Below, in pieces: positions 1 to 6,568 of a DNA stretch of 12,299 nucleotides (the first letter of the stretch is position 1; the number at the start of each line of letters is the position of its first letter). The position numbers and the translations under genes are program-made. The notes beneath the pieces were generated by a model. That model was given only the letters and a program-made list of their open reading frames with translations. It had not been told where the DNA came from and ran no database searches. The stretch is taken from contig RFPZ01000038.1 of the NCBI GenBank assembly GCA_009925905.1, positions 1 to 12,299 of the forward strand, in the 5' to 3' direction. The stretch comes from Candidatus Aquidulcis frankliniae (GTDB taxonomy: Bacteria > Chloroflexota > Limnocylindria > Limnocylindrales > Limnocylindraceae).

Positions 1-2723
1 TCAAAGAGACCAACCTGACCAGCCGCACGCTCGCGCTGAGCATTGGAGCCGCCTGAGATCGCGTCATCGAGGGCAAGCAGAATCTGCGCTGGATGGCCGA
101 AGCGACGGAGTGCCCCAACCTTCGCCAGTGCTTCGAGTACGCGCTTGTTCGCGAGGCGCAGGTCAATCCGCTCGCAGAACTCCTGCAGTGATCCAGCCTG
201 CTCTGCGCTCTCACGCGCAGCAACGATGGACTCCGCAGCACTCGCGCCAACATTCTTGATGCCAAGAAGGCCGAAGCGAATCGCCTCCCCCTCGGGCTCA
301 AAGTCGAGGTTTGAGAAGTCAACGTCTGGAGGAAGTACTGGGATTCCGAGGCGGCGGCACTCTGCGATCGCCGCGGCGACTTTTTCCTCTTTGCTGCGGA
401 AGGCGTTCAACACGCTGGTCATGTACTCCACGGTGTAATTCGCCTTCAGATACGCAGTTTGGTAGGCGATGAGGCCGTAGCAGGTGGCGTGGGCCTTGTT
501 GAATCCATACTCAGCGAACGGCTCCATGAGCTTGAACACTTGTTCGACAGCGCCACGATTCACGCCCCTGGTTGCGGCGCCCTTAAAGAAATTCTCGCGC
601 ACACCCTCGAGCACATCTTCCTTCTTCTTCCGAATTGCCCAGCCAAGAGTGTCCGCCTCAGCCCCGCTAAAGCCCGCGAGCGCTACTGAGGCAGCCATGA
701 CGTCTTCCTGGAAGACGAAGATCCCCTGAGTTCGCTTCAGCACGGGCTCGAGAAGTGGGTGCGGATATGTCACCGCCTCCTTCCCATGCTTACGTCGAAT
801 GTAGGTCGGGATGCTCGCCATCGGCCCCGGACGATAGAGTGCCACCATCGCCGCGATATCAAAGACGCTTGTCGGGCGTAGCTCCTTGATGTAGCGACGC
901 ATCCCTGGGGACTCGAGTTGGAACACGCCGGTTGTTTCACCCGAAGCCAAGAGAGCAAACGTCTTTGCATCGTCAAGAGGAATCTTGTCTAGATCAATCT
1001 CAATGCCGCGTGTCTCTCGAATGCGGTCCACCGCAGTGCGAAGGATCGTGAGGTTTGCGAGGCCGAGGAAGTCGAATTTCAGCAGGCCGAGCGCCTCTAC
1101 CCCGTGCATCTCAATCTGTGTCATGACGCCTTCAGAGTTTGTCGCACGCTGAAGCGCCATGATCTCGGTGAGTGGCTCGCGACTGATCACAACTCCAGCC
1201 GCGTGGGTAGAAGCGTTTCGCACCACCCCCTCGAGCTGCTCCGCAAGGCTGATGAGTTGCCCGTACTCCGTGCCTTCGGCGTAGGCAGCGAACTCAGGGG
1301 ACTTGCGTGCGTCTTCGAGGCTTATGTTGAGGAGCGCAGGAACAGATTTTGCGATGCGATCCACTTCGCTATAACTCTTCCCCAGCACCCGCCCAACGTC
1401 GCGGATTGAGGCACGTGCCGCCATGGTGCCGAAGGTGATGATTTGGGCCACGCGATCCTCACCATACTTCTGCGATACATACCGCAGCACCTCATCACGG
1501 CGACCATCTTCAAAATCAACATCGATGTCGGGCATGGTGACTCGCTCAACATTGAGGAATCGTTCAAATGGGAGTTCGTAGTGCAGCGGGTCCACTGGAG
1601 TGATCCCTAATGTGTACGTCACGATTGACCCTGGCGCACTCCCCCGGCAGGTAGTCGCGATACCCTGCTCTCGCGCAAAGCGCACGAAGTCCGCCACGAT
1701 AAGGAAGTAGGCGGCGTATCCCATTTTGATGATGATGCCCAGCTCATACTCCAACCGTTCACGTGCCTTTTCGCTGGGGGTACCGTATCGCTGAGTTAGG
1801 CCACGCGTCGCCTCCTTGCGAAGCCAACTATTGACATCCTCACCCGCAGGAACCTCAATGTTCGGAAGTCGCAGGGTTCCGAGCTCGAGGTTGAAGTCGA
1901 CCATCTCCGCAATGAGCCGCGTGTTCTTGAGGAGCTCCGGGCGATCAGGGAAGAGCGCGGCCATCTGCTCAGGTGACTTGAGGTAGAAGTCACCAGAGCC
2001 AAACTTCATGCGCCCTGGAGTCTCGAGGTTGCTCGCCGTGCCGATGCAGAGGAGCACATCGTGCGCATCACGCTGATCGGCGCGCACGTAATGCAGGTCA
2101 TTCGTGAGCACGAGCGGGAGTCCCACCTCGGGGGCGAGACGGAAAAGCTGCTCGTTGAGGCGACGCTGTTCAGGCAGACCGTGATCTTGCACCTCAAGGA
2201 AGAAGCGACCCTTCCCAAAGATTTCGCCGTACTTCCCTGCGAGGGCACGTGCGTGCTCCCAGTCATCGACTTCGAGTGCGCGGGCAATCTCGCCATTCAG
2301 GCAACCCGAAAGTCCAACCAGGCCCTCTGCGTGCCGCGCCAGATGCTCGTGATCGGTACGCGGCTTGTAGTAGAGCCCATCAAGATGAGCGTCGGTCACA
2401 ACGCGGCAGAGGTTGCGATAGCCGGTTCCGCTCGTTGCAAGGGCAATCAGGTGGAACGGCTGCTGGTCGGCCTTCCCATCTTTGTCGCGCATCCCACGGC
2501 GCGCTACGTACGTCTCAACGCCAATGATCGGCTTGATCCCGTGTCGCTTCGCCGCCTGAACAAACTGAACAGCGCCATAGAGGACCCCATGATCGGTGAG
2601 GGCAATGGAGTCCATCCCGAGGCGCTTCGTCTCCTCCATCAGCGACTCCAGGTTGCTCATGCCGTCGAGCAGGCTGAACTCGCTATGGACGTGGAGGTGC
2701 GTAAAGTCAGGCTTGGCGCTCAC
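1..2723 (-). CDS. dnaE: DNA polymerase III alpha subunit, DnaE type (C-terminus cut off by the window edge)
   Basis: Replicative DNA polymerase (family C), the catalytic subunit of the chromosomal replisome. About 907 codons are visible without a stop or frameshift in the parts I translated; the 3' end lies beyond base 1. The N-terminal PHP domain opens with THLHVHSEFSLLDG (residues 8-21) and keeps the candidate metal ligands H11, H13, D20, H45, E70, H91, C141, D209 and H211. The polymerase core shows CRGSAPGSIVTYTLGIT (from about 359), the PDIDVDF aspartate motif (398-404) and KFDFLGL with the third aspartate at 551. A GVFQLES motif and GIFVFQEDVM follow. The window ends near an AAGQVGLF segment in the C-terminal third. 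The start is GTG at 2723, chosen because it puts the HLHVH motif at the usual distance, and the frame is closed by a stop at 2757-2759. There is no Shine-Dalgarno sequence; a TAGACT box lies 7 nt upstream, so translation is probably leaderless. It is divergent from the CoA-binding protein gene. Confidence 0.97.
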   Translation of the reverse strand, partial: MSAKPDFTHLHVHSEFSLLDGMSNLESLMEETKRLGMDSIALTDHGVLYGAVQFVQAAKRHGIKPIIGVETYVARRGMRDKDGKADQQPFHLIALATSGTGYRNLCRVVTDAHLDGLYYKPRTDHEHLARHAEGLVGLSGCLNGEIARALEVDDWEHARALAGKYGEIFGKGRFFLEVQDHGLPEQRRLNEQLFRLAPEVGLPLVLTNDLHYVRADQRDAHDVLLCIGTASNLETPGRMKFGSGDFYLKSPEQMAALFPDRPELLKNTRLIAEMVDFNLELGTLRLPNIEVPAGEDVNSWLRKEATRGLTQRYGTPSEKARERLEYELGIIIKMGYAAYFLIVADFVRFAREQGIATTCRGSAPGSIVTYTLGITPVDPLHYELPFERFLNVERVTMPDIDVDFEDGRRDEVLRYVSQKYGEDRVAQIITFGTMAARASIRDVGRVLGKSYSEVDRIAKSVPALLNISLEDARKSPEFAAYAEGTEYGQLISLAEQLEGVVRNASTHAAGVVISREPLTEIMALQRATNSEGVMTQIEMHGVEALGLLKFDFLGLANLTILRTAVDRIRETRGIEIDLDKIPLDDAKTFALLASGETTGVFQLESPGMRRYIKELRPTSVFDIAAMVALYRPGPMASIPTYIRRKHGKEAVTYPHPLLEPVLKRTQGIFVFQEDVMAASVALAGFSGAEADTLGWAIRKKKEDVLEGVRENFFKGAATRGVNRGAVEQVFKLMEPFAEYGFNKAHATCYGLIAYQTAYLKANYTVEYMTSVLNAFRSKEEKVAAAIAECRRLGIPVLPPDVDFSNLDFEPEGEAIRFGLLGIKNVGASAAESIVAARESAEQAGSLQEFCERIDLRLANKRVLEALAKVGALRRFGHPAQILLALDDAISGGSNAQRERAAGQVGLF

Positions 2724-2736
2724 GTGGGGCAGTCTA
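2724..2736 (-). promoter_or_regulatory. Candidate leaderless-type -10 promoter element of dnaE
   Basis: On the minus strand a TAGACT box (2736-2731) fits the TANNNT pattern of sigma-70 type -10 elements. It is followed by 7 nt (GCCCCAC) and then the GTG start. There is no purine-rich Shine-Dalgarno sequence, so the transcript probably begins at or next to the start codon. The -35 position falls over the start codon of the divergent gene. This is a motif-and-spacing inference with no transcript data. Confidence 0.5.
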
Positions 2737-2746
2737 GCGATCGGCG

Positions 2747-2758
2747 TACTATCCCCCT
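2747..2758 (+). promoter_or_regulatory. Candidate leaderless-type -10 promoter element of the CoA-binding protein gene
   Basis: A TACTAT box (2747-2752) is followed by six bases (CCCCCT) and then the ATG at 2759. That is the spacing expected if transcription starts at the A of the start codon. No Shine-Dalgarno sequence is possible in the C-rich spacer, which supports a leaderless mRNA. Only 10 bp separate this box from the oppositely oriented dnaE -10 box. Confidence 0.55.
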
Positions 2759-3289
2759 ATGGATGAGCAGGAACGCGCACGACTACGGGCAGCCATTGAG
2801 GCCGCCGAAGGGGGCGCCCCGGAGCCCGCCGCAGTGGATGCGCTCATGCACCGCATACTGACGGAGGCGCGCACGATTGCGATCGTCGGCGCATCTCCCC
2901 GCCCCGACCGCCCATCGCACGGCGTCCTGCGCACACTCGCCGCAGCTGGCTGGCAGATCCTTCCAGTGAACCCAGCGCCGGAGGCGCTGCGAGACGGAGT
3001 GGCGGGCCTCCCCTGCTTCCCAACACTGCAGGCTGCCGCCGTTTCACTCCCAGCAGGCGAGCGGATCGATCTCGTTGACGTCTTCCGTCGCTCCGAAGAG
3101 TGCGAGGAGATCGCTCGTGATGCCGTTGGGGTCGGCGCAGCTGGACTCTGGCTCCAGCTCGGGGTGATTAGCCCTGCCGCTGCGAAGATCGCAGCCGACG
3201 CTGGTATGAACTTTGTACAAGACCGGTGCCCCGCGATTGAGATGCCGCGCCTCGGCATCAGTGGCCCCAACTCACGAGCCTCGGCATGA
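2759..3289 (+). CDS. CoA-binding (Rossmann-fold, YccU-like) protein
   Basis: A 176-aa cytosolic protein of the CoA-binding domain family related to YccU and to the nucleotide-binding part of succinyl-CoA synthetase alpha subunits. Visible family marks: the glycine loop IAIVGASPRPDRPSHGV (residues 40-56), ILPVNP at the second strand (67-72), IDLVDVFRR (103-111), GLWLQLGV (129-136) and the C-terminal FVQDRCPAIEMPRL (152-165). Residues 1-35 are an extra charged, Ala/Glu-rich segment before the Rossmann core; compact family members of about 140 aa lack it. The physiological role of the family is not well defined, so I assign only CoA/nucleotide binding. It is the first gene of a three-gene plus-strand unit and overlaps the next gene by 4 nt (ATGA at 3286-3289). 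The start is ATG at 2759, preceded by a leaderless-type promoter box. Confidence 0.85.
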   Translation: MDEQERARLRAAIEAAEGGAPEPAAVDALMHRILTEARTIAIVGASPRPDRPSHGVLRTLAAAGWQILPVNPAPEALRDGVAGLPCFPTLQAAAVSLPAGERIDLVDVFRRSEECEEIARDAVGVGAAGLWLQLGVISPAAAKIAADAGMNFVQDRCPAIEMPRLGISGPNSRASA

Positions 3290-4032
3290 CGTACAACTGG
3301 CAATCTCACCTGTCTGCCGAGACCGCAGAGCGGTTGTCGGCGATCTGGATTCCCGTTGGACTTCCTGGATTCTCCGGTGCCGAGAAGGCTCGCTGGAACG
3401 CCCTTCTGAGCGAACGCTTCGGAAGTGACGGGTGGAGAATCTCCCACATTGTGCGCGGCAAAATCGTGCCACGATCTGAGGCCATCCGTGAATACGAGGA
3501 GGCATATCGTCGCTATCTGCGAGAGCGTCCTGCGCTGGTGAACTTCCTCGTAGAGGCCTGTGGCAACGTGTACGACGACAATCAAACGAACGTGTACGAC
3601 AACCACTACGAGCAGCCTCATACCGCAATGAACCATTACCAAGACATCTCGGTGCGCCGGGTGATTGCGGAGCTGGTGGACGACCCGGCCTGGCCCACCG
3701 TGACGCCAACCCCAGAGGAGACGGTGGACCTGCTGGACTTTGGGACGGGCGAACGAATTCGTGCCCCACGCGCTCGCGGCTTCCGAGGTGATGGGCTGCT
3801 GCAGATTCGCGATCCTCTCTCCCCCGGGTATGTGCTCAATCCAGCAGTTGTGCCAGCCCACGACCCTGCGCTGATCACCACAAACCCGGGCCGACGCGAG
3901 TGGTATCACGACGAGGGGTGCGGTCACCTCTCGATTGAAGCGTTCTGGCAATCAAGCAAGGTTGTGGAGGTGCGTCTTGATCGCTTCCTCGCTTCGGGCG
4001 AGGCTCGATCCGCGCCACTATCGGGGCTGTGA
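3286..4032 (+). CDS. Uncharacterised 248-aa protein, no family recognised
   Basis: I do not recognise this protein. It has no signal peptide or membrane segment, so it is probably cytosolic. The N-terminal part (1-90) looks mainly helical and charged. Residues 94-123 form an unusual Asn/Tyr/Asp/His-rich stretch with a near-tandem 8-residue repeat (NVYDDNQT then NVYDNHYE) followed by HTAMNHYQD, a possible metal or ligand site by composition only. A Pro-rich middle (130-200) leads to a C-terminal segment with WYHDEGCGHLSIEAFW (206-221), rich in potential ligand residues and probably the conserved core. Codon use and reading frame look like those of the neighbours, and 4-nt overlaps at both ends (ATGA with the CoA-binding gene, GTGA with the kinase gene) argue strongly that it is real and translationally coupled. 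Context suggests a small-molecule metabolic role with the kinase, but no function can be assigned. Confidence 0.85.
   Translation: MTYNWQSHLSAETAERLSAIWIPVGLPGFSGAEKARWNALLSERFGSDGWRISHIVRGKIVPRSEAIREYEEAYRRYLRERPALVNFLVEACGNVYDDNQTNVYDNHYEQPHTAMNHYQDISVRRVIAELVDDPAWPTVTPTPEETVDLLDFGTGERIRAPRARGFRGDGLLQIRDPLSPGYVLNPAVVPAHDPALITTNPGRREWYHDEGCGHLSIEAFWQSSKVVEVRLDRFLASGEARSAPLSGL
3565..3600 (+). repeat. 12-bp direct repeat inside the uncharacterised gene
   Basis: The 12-mer AACGTGTACGAC occurs at 3565-3576 and again at 3589-3600, exactly 24 bp apart, so it keeps frame. It encodes the repeated NVYD of residues 94-97 and 102-105. This may be an old internal duplication of eight codons; the rest of the second unit has diverged. 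Confidence 0.8.
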
Positions 4033-4865
4033 GTAGCGTTCTCTTCGGCACCGCGAGCCGCGATCGCTATCTCGAAAGTGGCCGTACCCTTCCTGGTGGT
4101 GGTGTGCTGAACATGGCGTACCACTGGGCGGCTGCTGGCAAGGAGTTCCTGCTTCAGACACGGATCGGCTCACGAGATCAACAGCTGTTCGTACCCTTTC
4201 TTGAACGGAACCAGATTCCACATCTGCCCGCATCGCTCGTAGCCCCGGGAGAGAGCTCGTCTATTGATATTCGTATCGGAGCTGATCGCCAACCGCAGAT
4301 GGATAACTACATTGACGGCGTGTGGGAAGAGGTGCACTGCACCCCGGAAGAGCTTGACGCGCTCGCCAAGGCAACGCATTGGCATACCGTCCTCGTTGAG
4401 GGAGCAATTGCAGAGCTGGGCCGGCTCTCCGCGTCTGGGCGCCTCCATGGAGTGAACGTCAGTGCGGATTTCCTTGGATTTCGCCATTACACGCCCGAGC
4501 GATTCCGCGACACACTCGCACACATCGATCTTGCGTTCATCGGGTGGCCAGGAGCACGAGATGAAGCCCCACTCGCAGAGGTTCGCCGCGCGGTGCTCGA
4601 GGCGGAGAAAATTGCGGTGATTACCCTTGGATCACAGGGCGTTTTGGTGGCCGACGGTAGGGGCGGATCGGAGACGTTCTATCCCACCGTGGCGGTCCCG
4701 GTAGCCGGGACTACGATTGGATGTGGCGATGCGTTTATTGCAGCGTTCTTAATGGCGTACCAGGCTGGCTCAACGCTGGCTGCATCGGTCGCCGCGGGGC
4801 AATCGGCAGGCGCGGCTGCGACGGCGTGGCTCCTCCCCCTTCCCGACGAGGCCTACGGGGATTAG
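4029..4865 (+). CDS. PfkB-family carbohydrate kinase, fructoselysine 6-kinase (FrlD)-like
   Basis: A 278-aa ATP-dependent sugar kinase of the ribokinase/PfkB superfamily. The N-terminal substrate-binding signature is LPGGGVLNMAYHWAAAG (21-37), and the C-terminal signature is TTIGCGDAFIAAFL (228-241) with catalytic base D234 and the anion-hole glycines. The mid-region (NVSADF, IDLAFIGWPGARDE, IAVITLGSQGVLVADG) resembles E. coli FrlD, which phosphorylates fructoselysine, more than ribokinase or fructokinase. No deglycase (FrlB) or transporter lies nearby, so the substrate is unknown. The Asp normally six residues before the catalytic Asp (DTxGAGD) is Thr228; in ribokinase that Asp helps hold the activating monovalent cation. 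The GTG start at 4029 overlaps the upstream stop (GTGA), implying translational coupling; the preceding bases show no good Shine-Dalgarno sequence. The 3' end overlaps the convergent membrane-protein gene by 4 bp. Confidence 0.85.
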   Translation: MSSVLFGTASRDRYLESGRTLPGGGVLNMAYHWAAAGKEFLLQTRIGSRDQQLFVPFLERNQIPHLPASLVAPGESSSIDIRIGADRQPQMDNYIDGVWEEVHCTPEELDALAKATHWHTVLVEGAIAELGRLSASGRLHGVNVSADFLGFRHYTPERFRDTLAHIDLAFIGWPGARDEAPLAEVRRAVLEAEKIAVITLGSQGVLVADGRGGSETFYPTVAVPVAGTTIGCGDAFIAAFLMAYQAGSTLAASVAAGQSAGAAATAWLLPLPDEAYGD

Positions 4866-5134
4866 GTCAGCAGAGCGAGAAGCACTCCCACAGTCGACGC
4901 GACTCCAACGCCGATCAGCCTGCGGAGTCGATTGGCGATCAACTCGCCCTCGAGACGATCAACAAGGTCCGGGCCACTCCCTGGGGTGCCACGCCACGCC
5001 TCGTACCGCGTTGCCGCACTAATGCGGTTTGCCCACTCGGCGCGGGCTCGAAGCAGCGGCGGGAGTCGAAGAGCGAGATAGACAAATCCGGCAGCGCCGA
5101 TGCCACCCACGAACAGACGAACCAGATCGAGCAC
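4862..5134 (-). CDS. Small two-helix membrane protein, unknown function
   Basis: A 90-aa protein of unknown function. Residues 4-23 (LVRLFVGGIGAAGFVYLALR) and 71-89 (from RLIGVGVASTVGVLLALL) are hydrophobic enough for two membrane helices, separated by about 45 mostly polar, charged residues (RARAEWANRISAATRYEAW and a following acidic stretch). No family is recognised. The GTG start (5134) follows directly after the TAA stop of gatB and is in the same reading frame as gatB, with no clear Shine-Dalgarno sequence; termination-reinitiation is the likely start mechanism. It is the last gene of the pcrA-ligA-gat operon and its stop overlaps the end of the convergent kinase gene. The hydrophobic pattern and tight junctions support a real gene, but the call is less certain than for its neighbours. 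Confidence 0.65.
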   Translation of the reverse strand: MLDLVRLFVGGIGAAGFVYLALRLPPLLRARAEWANRISAATRYEAWRGTPGSGPDLVDRLEGELIANRLRRLIGVGVASTVGVLLALLT

Positions 5135-6568
5135 TTAGGCGTCCAGCAGGGCCTTGAAGACAACCCCAAGCTTTGCCGCGTCGCCGCGACCCTTGCTCGC
5201 CTTCATCGCCTGGCCAACCAAGAATCCGATCGCCTGCTGCTTCCCCGCCTTCCAGTCGGCGAGCGCCTGTGGATTCGCCGCGAGAACTTCGGCAGCGAGC
5301 TTCTGCAGCGCGCCATCATCGCTAACCTGCCCGAGGCCGCGCTCAGCGATCGCCGCGCGCACATCGAAGCTGCCGCCGAGGAGTTCGGCGAAGAGTTCTT
5401 TCCCTGTGGTGCCGTTGATCTCCTTGCGGAAAACCGCCCCAATCAGCGCAGCGAACTGAACCGGATCTGGCTCGGCAGCCCCCTCGTTCGCTGCTCGCAA
5501 GTATTCGCCCGTCACCCAGTTAGCAAGCGTCTTCGCATCAATGGCTATATCTGCTGCGCGTGCCGCCTCGAAAAGCGCGGCGGCTCGCGGCTCGCCGACC
5601 AACACAGCGGCGTCGTAATCAGAGAGTGCAAGCTGCTCTACGTAGCGCGCTCGTCGAGCCGAAGGGATCTCAGGGATGCTCGACACGATCCCAGCCAACC
5701 AGGTTGGCTCAATGGTGAGTGGCGGCAGATCGGGCTCGGGGAAGTAACGATAGTCGTGCGAGTTCTCTTTGGCGCGCATCGTGTAGGTGGTTCCACTTGA
5801 CTCGTCCCAGCCGCGCGTCTCTTGCGTGATCGACTCGCCAGCCTCGAGGATTGCGGCCTGGCGCGCGATCTCAAAGGCGATCGCCTTCTCTACCGAGCGG
5901 AAGGAGTTCATATTCTTCACTTCGGTGCGTGTGCCGAACGGTGCATCCTCACTTGCGCGAATTGACACGTTCGCCTCAACGCGCATCTGCCCGTTCTCCA
6001 TCTCGGCGTCAGCGGCGCCGATAGTTCGCAGTAGGAGGCGCAACTCTTCGGCGTAGCGTCGGGCCGTCTCAGCGTCGCGAATGTCGGGCTCGGTCACGAT
6101 CTCAAGCAACGCAACGCCCGAGCGGTTGTAGTCGATGAGACTTGAGCGCTTTCCGTCGCTCCCCTTTTCGTGGCGGAGGCGAGCGGTATCCTCTTCCAAG
6201 TGAGCGCGGCGAATGCGCACGCGACTCGTGCCAGCGCTCGTTGTCACCTCAATCGTTCCGTGCTCGGCGAGTGGGAAGTCGAGCTGGCTGATCTGATAGC
6301 CCTTCGGCAGGTCTGGATAGAAGTAGTTCTTCCGATCCCAGATCGTGGTCGCTGGGGCGGCTGCTCCAATCGCAGCGCCAACGGCGAGAACCTTCTCGAT
6401 TGCGGCCTTGTTTGGCACAGGGAGTGCACCAGGGAGGCCGAGGCAGGTTGGGCAGGTCTTGCTGTTCGGGAGGTCACCTTCGGCGGGAATCGCGCAGGGG
6501 CAGAACATCTTCGTCACCGTGCGGAGCTGCACGTGCACCTCAATGCCGATCACGGCATGCCAAGTCAT
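5135..6568 (-). CDS. gatB: Aspartyl/glutamyl-tRNA(Asn/Gln) amidotransferase subunit B
   Basis: A 477-aa subunit of GatCAB that binds mischarged Glu-tRNA(Gln) or Asp-tRNA(Asn), activates the acyl group with ATP and receives ammonia from GatA. The full family length is present. Visible marks: the N-terminal GIEVHVQL (8-15), a CxC...CxxC set (C23, C25, C39, C42) that probably holds a structural zinc, RKNYFYPDLPKGYQISQ (79-95) and the family signature DYNRSGVALLEIVTEPDI (146-163). The C-terminal third is the helical YqeY-type tRNA-binding tail, ending GDAAKLGVVFKALLDA. The ATG at 6568 overlaps the stop of the upstream aminotransferase gene (ATGA). Presence of GatCAB implies that the organism makes Gln-tRNA and/or Asn-tRNA by transamidation; whether it also has GlnRS or AsnRS cannot be seen here. 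Confidence 0.98.
   Translation of the reverse strand: MTWHAVIGIEVHVQLRTVTKMFCPCAIPAEGDLPNSKTCPTCLGLPGALPVPNKAAIEKVLAVGAAIGAAAPATTIWDRKNYFYPDLPKGYQISQLDFPLAEHGTIEVTTSAGTSRVRIRRAHLEEDTARLRHEKGSDGKRSSLIDYNRSGVALLEIVTEPDIRDAETARRYAEELRLLLRTIGAADAEMENGQMRVEANVSIRASEDAPFGTRTEVKNMNSFRSVEKAIAFEIARQAAILEAGESITQETRGWDESSGTTYTMRAKENSHDYRYFPEPDLPPLTIEPTWLAGIVSSIPEIPSARRARYVEQLALSDYDAAVLVGEPRAAALFEAARAADIAIDAKTLANWVTGEYLRAANEGAAEPDPVQFAALIGAVFRKEINGTTGKELFAELLGGSFDVRAAIAERGLGQVSDDGALQKLAAEVLAANPQALADWKAGKQQAIGFLVGQAMKASKGRGDAAKLGVVFKALLDA

Noticed and set aside
1641..1660. DnaE motif CRGSAPGS in place of the commoner GRGSAAGS as a sign of a defective polymerase
   Set aside because: The catalytic aspartates and surrounding motifs are intact; the change is most likely lineage variation.
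2738..2743. CGATCG palindrome at the centre of the divergent intergenic region as an operator
   Set aside because: The symmetry does not extend past 6 bp, which is too short to support an operator.
2061..2861. 266-codon plus-strand open frame
   Set aside because: It lies opposite the well-conserved DnaE PHP domain and spans the promoter region; its translation shows no protein family.
2749..3951. 400-codon open frame on the minus strand opposite the plus-strand genes
   Set aside because: It is antisense to the CoA-binding and unknown genes, has no recognisable domain and an arginine/serine-rich composition typical of reverse-frame reading in GC-rich DNA.
4015..4028. Possible leaderless promoter of the kinase gene (CACTAT box)
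   Set aside because: The box lacks the TA of TANNNT, and the 4-nt GTGA overlap with the preceding gene explains translation by coupling.
4721..5800. 359-codon plus-strand open frame
   Set aside because: It is antisense to gatB and overlaps the kinase end in another frame; no domain features are present.
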